Positions 59,374 to 64,000 of a DNA stretch of 64,000 nt are shown in pieces (positions within the stretch are counted from its first letter, which is position 1; every line of letters starts with the position of its first letter). Both the position numbers and the translations under genes were made by a program. The notes beneath the pieces are model-generated. The model saw nothing but the letters and a program-made list of their open reading frames with translations, ran no database searches and was not told the origin of the DNA. Source of the DNA: UBA2386 sp046306335 (GTDB taxonomy: Bacteria > Planctomycetota > UBA1135 > UBA2386); assembly GCA_046306335.1 (NCBI GenBank), contig JBKDXM010000150.1:1-64000 (forward strand). The letters run 5' to 3'.

Positions 59374-60458
59374 GTCGCGATCGCCGCGCGCCACGCGGCG
59401 ACGTGCCCTTCGGCGGCCGTCGACCAGCAGAAGCCGGCGACCCGGCGCGGTCCGGCGGCGGCGAGGCGGGCGCGCAGCGCCTCGTCGCCGAGCACGGCGG
59501 CGAGCGCGTCGGCGACGGCGAGCGCGTCGAGGCGCGGCAGGCGGATCGCGGCGTCGCCGCACAGTTCGGGCAGCGAACTGACGTCGCTGACCACGGTCGG
59601 CACGCCAGCGGCGAGCGCATCGGCGACGGCGAGGCCGAAGCCTTCGTACGCCGACGGCGAGCAGAAGGCGTCGGCGAGCGCGTAGATCGCCGCGAGATCG
59701 GCCGGCGCGGCGTGCGGGATGCGCACCGCGGTGGCATCGGCGCGCAGCGCCGCCAGCGCGGCGTCGGCGCGCCAGCCGTCGCGGCCGACGACGACGACGC
59801 GGTGGGGGAAGCCGCGGCGGCGTAGTTCCTGGACGCCGGCGACGACGAGGTCGACGTTCTTGCGCGCCTGCACGGTGCCGACGTGCAGCACGAAGCGCTC
59901 GGGCAGGCCCAGCCGCTGCCGCGCCGCGGCCAGCGTCGCCGCGTCCGGCCGCGGGGCGGCGTCGATGCCGTGCGGGACGACGTGGATGCGGCCGGCGCTG
60001 GCCGGGTGGATGCGGCGCAGGTCCGCGGCCGTCGCCTGCGACGGCACGACGATCGCGCGCGCGCGGCGCACCGCGTCGGCGGTCGCGGCCCTGAGGAAGG
60101 CGCGCGAGAAGCGTCCGAACGTCGTCGGCGTCGTGTGGTAGGCGAGGTCGTGCACGGTCACGGCCGCCGGGCACGGCAGCAGGAACGGCAGCGCGTTCTT
60201 GGTGTCGTGGAAGACGTCGGGTCGCAGCCGGCGCACGGCGCGCGGCACGGCGACGTACTGCCAGCGCAGGCGGTCGACGCCGCCGCGCGTCGGCAGCGGC
60301 ACGACCTCGACGCCGGGGAAGTCGCCCGGCCGGTCGGTCAACACGCTGACGCGCACGTCGTCGCGCGCCGCCAGCGCGGCGCCAAGGCGCCGGGCATACG
60401 TCGCCGGCCCGCCGACCGGTCCGCACAGCGCTGCGATCGCCACGTGCAGGCGCGTCAC
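59343..60458 (-). CDS. Family 1/4 glycosyltransferase
   Basis: A 371-aa GT-B enzyme. The N-terminal acceptor domain begins VAIAALCGPVGGPATYARRLGAAL; the donor domain has RFVLHVGTVQARKNVDLVV, RRVVVVGRDGWRAD and CSPSAYEGFGLAVADALAAGVPTVVSDVSSLPE with the E-x7-E pair that binds the nucleotide sugar. GTG 60458 overlaps the stop of the kinase-methyltransferase gene, so both are translated together and probably decorate the same glycan or lipid. The last nine residues are contributed by a dispersed 32-bp repeat. The sugar transferred is unknown. Confidence 0.88.
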   Translation of the reverse strand: MTRLHVAIAALCGPVGGPATYARRLGAALAARDDVRVSVLTDRPGDFPGVEVVPLPTRGGVDRLRWQYVAVPRAVRRLRPDVFHDTKNALPFLLPCPAAVTVHDLAYHTTPTTFGRFSRAFLRAATADAVRRARAIVVPSQATAADLRRIHPASAGRIHVVPHGIDAAPRPDAATLAAARQRLGLPERFVLHVGTVQARKNVDLVVAGVQELRRRGFPHRVVVVGRDGWRADAALAALRADATAVRIPHAAPADLAAIYALADAFCSPSAYEGFGLAVADALAAGVPTVVSDVSSLPELCGDAAIRLPRLDALAVADALAAVLGDEALRARLAAAGPRRVAGFCWSTAAEGHVAAWRAAIATPRTGSARVP

Positions 60459-61777
60459 ACAGGGCCTCCGGCGCGCGCGTACGCGGCGACCCAGAGATCC
60501 CGCGCGAACGGCAGGTCGGCGGCGCAGCCGGCGCGGGCGAAGCCGTGCGCCGCGAAGCTCGCGTCGACGGCACCGAGCGTGCGCGCGTGGCGCTGCGATG
60601 GTCGCCCGAGCCACTGCGCGACCGTCCGGCGCAGGTGGTGGGCGCTGCAGGGGTGGAAGAAGCTGACGACGACGAACGACCGCGCGACGCGGCAGCACTC
60701 GGCGATGACGCGGTCGCTGGCGGTGCGGTCGAGGTGGTGCAGGAAGCGGAAGCTCACGACGCCGTCGACGCAGCGGTCGGCGAACGGCATCGCCAGCGCG
60801 TCGGCCAGCGCCTGTGGCGTGCCGCCGTGGCCGGCCGCCGCCTCCCGCAGCATCGCCAGCGAGCCGTCGGCCTGGAGCACGCGCGCGCTGAACTCGTCCG
60901 TCAGCAGCGGCCACAGGCGGCCCGCACCGCACGGCAGGTCGAGCACCGAGGCGCCGCGTGCGCCGGGCCAGACCTGCCGCAGCAGCCGCAGTTCGCGGGC
61001 GTGGCGCGTCGGCCCCCGGCCGGCGTAGGCGGCGCTCTTGCCCGGGACGTCGTAGCGCAGCGCCGTCGACCACGGCGCTTGCCCCGCCAGCAGTCGGCGG
61101 CGGGCGGCGCGCGAGCAGCCCGCCGCGCGCAGCAGGCTGGCAGCGCAGCGCAGGGCCGTGCGCGGCGCCAGCGCGACGCCGCGCATCGATCCGCGGCATC
61201 GCCGCAGCACCCGGCGCAACAGGCGCGTCGGCGGCGGGCCAGCGCTGGCGAGCGTGCCGTTGTGCAGGTCGAGCACCGCGAAGCCGCCGTCGGGGGCGAC
61301 GAAGACGTGGTCGGCGCTGAGGTCCGGCAGGTGGAACCCGGCTGCGAGCAGGCAGCCGGCGTGCCGCACGGCGCGCTGCAGCAGGCCGCCGTCGACGCCG
61401 TGCGCGAGCGCATCGGCCAGCGACCGCCCCGGCAGCGCGGCGCACAGGTAGTACGCCGCCGCGCCGGCGCGGCCCATGGCGATCGGCCGGGGCGCGGCGT
61501 GGCCGCTCGCGCGCAAGGCGAGCGTCATCGCGCATTCGCGGCCGGCGTCGTCGGCGGCACGCGGCGGCGTCAGCGCGAAACGCAGCCGGTTCTTCCACTG
61601 CGTCCGCCGGAAGCGCTTGAGGAAGTACCGCCCGAGCGGCGTGTCGAGGCGCAGCACGTCGCGGAGGCGGTTGCGCGGTCCCGCCGGCGACGCCGGCAGC
61701 GCCGACACGGCCGCGAGCGAGCCGAAGGCGGCGCGTTCGCGCGGGTCTTCGGTCAGCAACGTCCAGGCGTCCGCCAC
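60455..61777 (-). CDS. LPS-core-type kinase fused to a SAM-dependent methyltransferase
   Basis: A 440-aa two-domain protein. Residues about 25-180 resemble Kdo/WaaP-type lipopolysaccharide kinases: GRYFLKRFRRTQWKNRL (Lys54), ASGHAAPRPIAMGRAGAAAYYLC, HLPDLSADHVFVAPDG and AVLDLHNGTL (Asp170). Residues about 235-440 form a class I methyltransferase with ASVLDLPCGAGRLWPLL, VLQADGSLAMLREA and VVSFRFLHHLDRTASDRVIAEC. The start GTG 61777 is chosen because an upstream ATG at 61831 would nearly meet the divergent adenosine deaminase start. It overlaps the glycosyltransferase gene. Substrate unknown; an envelope glycan is the best guess. Confidence 0.78.
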   Translation of the reverse strand: MADAWTLLTEDPRERAAFGSLAAVSALPASPAGPRNRLRDVLRLDTPLGRYFLKRFRRTQWKNRLRFALTPPRAADDAGRECAMTLALRASGHAAPRPIAMGRAGAAAYYLCAALPGRSLADALAHGVDGGLLQRAVRHAGCLLAAGFHLPDLSADHVFVAPDGGFAVLDLHNGTLASAGPPPTRLLRRVLRRCRGSMRGVALAPRTALRCAASLLRAAGCSRAARRRLLAGQAPWSTALRYDVPGKSAAYAGRGPTRHARELRLLRQVWPGARGASVLDLPCGAGRLWPLLTDEFSARVLQADGSLAMLREAAAGHGGTPQALADALAMPFADRCVDGVVSFRFLHHLDRTASDRVIAECCRVARSFVVVSFFHPCSAHHLRRTVAQWLGRPSQRHARTLGAVDASFAAHGFARAGCAADLPFARDLWVAAYARAGGPV

Positions 61778-61840
61778 GGCGGGGCAACGTAGCGCGGCGG
61801 CGCGCTTGCCGCACCGGCGCGGTCGGTCCATGATTGCGGC

Positions 61841-63091
61841 ATGGGCAAGCCGAGCCTGTCGCGCGAGTTGATCGCGCGCCTGCCGAAGTCCGACCTCCAC
61901 CTGCACCTCGACGGCAGCCTGCGGTTGCCGACCTTGATCGAGCTGGCGCGCCAGCACAAGGTCGCGTTGCCGAGCCGCACGCCGGAGGGCCTGCTGGAAC
62001 TCGTGTTCAAGCGCGCCTATCGCAACCTGCCGGAGTACCTCAAGGGCTTCGAGTTCACGGTCGCCTGCCTGCAGGACGCCGAGTCGCTGGAGCGCGCGGC
62101 CTTCGAGCTGTGCCTCGACTGCCGCGCCGAGAACGTCTTCTACGCCGAGATCCGCTTCGCGCCGCAGTTGCACGTCCGCGGCGACTTCCGCGTGCGCGAC
62201 GTGCTGCGCGCCGTCTGCAAGGGCATCGAACGCGCCAAGAAGCGCATCAACGCCGACCCCGAGGTCAAGCGCGGCCTCGTGCCCCGGTTCGAGGCCGGCG
62301 TCATCGTCTGCGCTTTGCGGTTCTTCCTGCCGCAGTTCAGCGAGCACTACCGCGCGTACTTCGAGGCGCTGCCGACGGCCCCGGCGGCGGAGATCTACGC
62401 GCTCGCCTCGCTGGAGCTGGCGCGCGCCGCCGTGGCCGCGGCCGAGGACGAGGGCCTGCCCGTCGTCGGCTTCGACCTCGCCGGCCAGGAGCGCGGGTTC
62501 CCGGCCAAGGACCATCAGGCGGCCTACCAGCTCGCGCACGAGCACTTCCTCGGCAAGACGGTGCACGCCGGCGAAGACTACGGGCCGGAGTCGATCTTCC
62601 AGGCGATCACCGACTGCCACGCCGACCGCATCGGGCACGGCACGTGGCTGTTCAGCCCGCGCCACATCCGCGACCGGTCGATCCGCGACAAGCGCGCGTT
62701 CATCGGCAAGCTGGCGCGCTACGTCGCCGAGCGCCGCATCACCCTGGAGGTCTGCCTGACCAGCAACCAGCAGACGATCCCGGAACTGCGCGACGACCTC
62801 GGCAGGCATCCGTTCCGCAAGATGCGCGAGGCGCGCTGCAGCGTGACGCTGTGCACCGACAACCGCCTGGTGTCGCGCACGACGATGACCGACGAGTGCG
62901 ACAAGGCCGTGCAGGCGTTCGATCTCGACGCGCGCGCCCTCAAGGACGTGCTGATCTACGGCTTCAAGCGCTCGTTCTTCCCCGGTCCGTATCCGCACAA
63001 GCGCGAGTGGGTGCGGTCGGTGCTCAACCACATGGAGGACCGCTTCGCCGAGGCCGGTCACGACGTGCGGGCCGGCCGCCGGCCGTTGTGA
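61841..63091 (+). CDS. add: Adenosine deaminase family protein
   Basis: A 416-aa zinc hydrolase of the TIM-barrel type. Metal and catalytic residues are visible: SDLHLHLDGSLRLPTL (two His), GKTVHAGED (His), DRIGHGTWL (His) and CTDNRLVS (Asp). Members convert adenosine to inosine. It is longer than E. coli Add (about 333 aa), with an extension near residues 120-180 and at the C-terminus. Given ahcY at 32.5 kb, a role in removing adenosine from SAH hydrolysis is possible, but the genes are far apart. The start has no obvious strong ribosome-binding site. Adenine or other N-substituted adenosine deaminases are alternatives. Confidence 0.88.
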   Translation: MGKPSLSRELIARLPKSDLHLHLDGSLRLPTLIELARQHKVALPSRTPEGLLELVFKRAYRNLPEYLKGFEFTVACLQDAESLERAAFELCLDCRAENVFYAEIRFAPQLHVRGDFRVRDVLRAVCKGIERAKKRINADPEVKRGLVPRFEAGVIVCALRFFLPQFSEHYRAYFEALPTAPAAEIYALASLELARAAVAAAEDEGLPVVGFDLAGQERGFPAKDHQAAYQLAHEHFLGKTVHAGEDYGPESIFQAITDCHADRIGHGTWLFSPRHIRDRSIRDKRAFIGKLARYVAERRITLEVCLTSNQQTIPELRDDLGRHPFRKMREARCSVTLCTDNRLVSRTTMTDECDKAVQAFDLDARALKDVLIYGFKRSFFPGPYPHKREWVRSVLNHMEDRFAEAGHDVRAGRRPL

Positions 63092-63092
63092 A

Positions 63093-63126
63093 ACCGGTAC
63101 GTCCGCGCGCCTTGCGCGGACCCCGG
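63093..63126 (+). terminator. Terminator-like hairpin after the adenosine deaminase gene
   Basis: GTCCGCGC (63101-63108) pairs with GCGCGGAC (63114-63121) around GCCTT, and ACCGG/CCGGT can extend the stem outward. It separates the deaminase stop (63091) from the next start (63146). Confidence 0.5.
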
Positions 63127-63145
63127 TCGCGGCCATGATGCGGCG

Positions 63146-64000
63146 ATGCTCCGCGCCCTCGCCGCCGTCGCCGTCTGCTCGCTGCTCGCCGCCCAGGAAG
63201 GCCAGCCGCCCGCCGCCAAGGTGGACTTCCAGGAGCAGGTCGCGCCGATCCTGCTGGAGCGGTGCATCGAGTGCCACGGTCCCAAGGCCCAGAAGGGCGA
63301 CCTGCGGCTCGACGCCAAGGCACACCTCTTCGCCGGCGACCAGGAGGACTGGAACGTCCTGCCGGGCAAACCCGACGAGAGCGAACTGCTGCGCCGGTTG
63401 GGCCTGCCGGTCGGCGACGACGAGCTCATGCCGGAGAAGGGCGAGCCGCTGGGCAAGGACCAGCAGGCGCTGATCCGCCGCTGGATCGCCGAGGGCGCCG
63501 ATTGGCCGGCCAGCGGCGACGAGTGGTTCGCCAAGGCGATCGCGGCGCAGGTCATCCCCAAGATCACGTTCGAACTGCCTGATGTCGGCAGCGGCGAGCA
63601 GGCGGCGATCGACGCCGCCGTGGCCGAGCTGAAGCAGCGCGGCGCGGTGGTGCAGCAGGTCGCCGCCGACACGCCGGCGATCGACGTCAACCTCTCGCTG
63701 CTGCGCGACAAGGTGACCGACGCGGACCTCGCGCTGCTGGTGCCGCTGCAGAAGCGCCTCGTCTGGCTCAACCTGTCGCGCACCGCCGTCAGCGACGCCG
63801 GCCGCGCGAGCCTGCAGCAGCTGACGCAGCTGCGCCGGCTGCACGTGGCCAACACGCAGTTGACCGATGCGACGTTCGGTGCGCTCGACGGCCTCGCGCA
63901 CCTGGAGTACGTCAACGCCTACGCCACCGGCCTCGGCGACGACGGCCTCGCCAAGCTGGCCGGGCTGCCGAAGGCGGCGCGGATCTACGCGTGGCAGAGC
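63146..64000 (+). CDS. Planctomycete-type cytochrome c protein with leucine-rich repeats, partial
   Basis: The first 285 codons are in the window; the gene continues past the right edge. A signal peptide (MLRALAAVAVCSLLAAQ) is followed by VDFQEQVAPILLERCIECHGPKAQKGDLRLD, a haem-c domain with the CxxCH site C-I-E-C-H, and the rest of the PSCyt1-type domain through WIAEGADWPA. From about residue 185 the sequence shows leucine-rich repeats (LVWLNLSRTAVSDAGRASLQQLTQLRRLHVANTQLTDATFGAL, shown in part). Such proteins are exported and are almost limited to planctomycetes and relatives; electron-transfer partners are unknown. Confidence 0.87.
   Translation, partial: MLRALAAVAVCSLLAAQEGQPPAAKVDFQEQVAPILLERCIECHGPKAQKGDLRLDAKAHLFAGDQEDWNVLPGKPDESELLRRLGLPVGDDELMPEKGEPLGKDQQALIRRWIAEGADWPASGDEWFAKAIAAQVIPKITFELPDVGSGEQAAIDAAVAELKQRGAVVQQVAADTPAIDVNLSLLRDKVTDADLALLVPLQKRLVWLNLSRTAVSDAGRASLQQLTQLRRLHVANTQLTDATFGALDGLAHLEYVNAYATGLGDDGLAKLAGLPKAARIYAWQS

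Noticed and set aside
60455..63901. 1148-codon minus-strand frame across the adenosine deaminase and cytochrome genes
   Set aside because: Only 60455-61777 has domains; the remainder is antisense to two clear plus-strand genes.

Overview
The window is very GC-rich, with dense coding on both strands and almost every gene ending in TGA. It most likely comes from a member of the Planctomycetota. The strongest pointer is the partial gene at the right edge, a secreted Planctomycete-type (PSCyt1) cytochrome c with a CxxCH haem site followed by leucine-rich repeats. A MoxR/DUF58/SpoIIM/RDD/DUF4129/DUF4350 cluster and a DUF4388 protein fit the same assignment. About 54 protein genes are supported. 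I found no rRNA, tRNA, CRISPR array or insertion sequence.

Layout. 1-8 kb: a secreted-protein fragment, an ArsB/NhaD-type permease, a quinone oxidoreductase, a long acyl-CoA dehydrogenase, the peroxiredoxin AhpC, a thioredoxin-like protein whose WCGPC-type motif carries an in-frame TGA in place of the first Cys (candidate selenoprotein), and a family 9 glycosyltransferase. 7-16 kb: a lysozyme-like membrane protein, a DUF1579 protein, lipoprotein MsrA, an RRM RNA-binding protein, the error-prone polymerase DnaE2 behind a GTTC-N7-GTTC (LexA-like) repeat, an OPT transporter and an NYN RNase. 16-22 kb (minus strand): an MFS transporter and a MacA/MacB-like efflux system made of an adaptor, an ATPase and two permeases. 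22-31 kb: a universal stress protein, a Lon-family protease, a gene-free stretch with a large imperfect palindrome, a dynamin-like GTPase, a carbonic-anhydrase-like gene lacking a proper stop, and the KorAB 2-oxoacid:ferredoxin oxidoreductase. 31-34 kb: an ArsR-methyltransferase regulator with an operator palindrome, followed by ahcY.

34-44 kb: signal peptidase I, an HDOD protein plus GAF/SpoIIE phosphatase pair, sigma-54, an orphan GspF-domain protein, an M20 amidohydrolase, a long-type dCTP deaminase, a GNAT and an amidase. 44-50 kb: a tightly overlapping six-gene MoxR cluster. 50-57 kb: a membrane protein, a Tat-exported amidase, an M28 peptidase, a CoA-binding protein, the uracil-DNA glycosylase SMUG1, an ECF sigma factor and an APH-type kinase. 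57-64 kb: a DUF4388 protein, a glycosyltransferase overlapping a gene that fuses an LPS-core-type kinase to a methyltransferase, an adenosine deaminase and the cytochrome.

The main themes are thiol/selenol redox defence (AhpC, the candidate selenoprotein, MsrA), DNA damage response (DnaE2, SMUG1), SAH/adenosine turnover (ArsR-MT, AhcY, adenosine deaminase) and envelope building (glycosyltransferases, LPS-type kinase, efflux, MoxR cluster). The items most worth following up are the TGA-containing thioredoxin gene, the SOS-like repeat at dnaE2, the palindromic element near 25.0 kb, and a 32-bp repeat found exactly twice in the window, both times at convergent gene ends.
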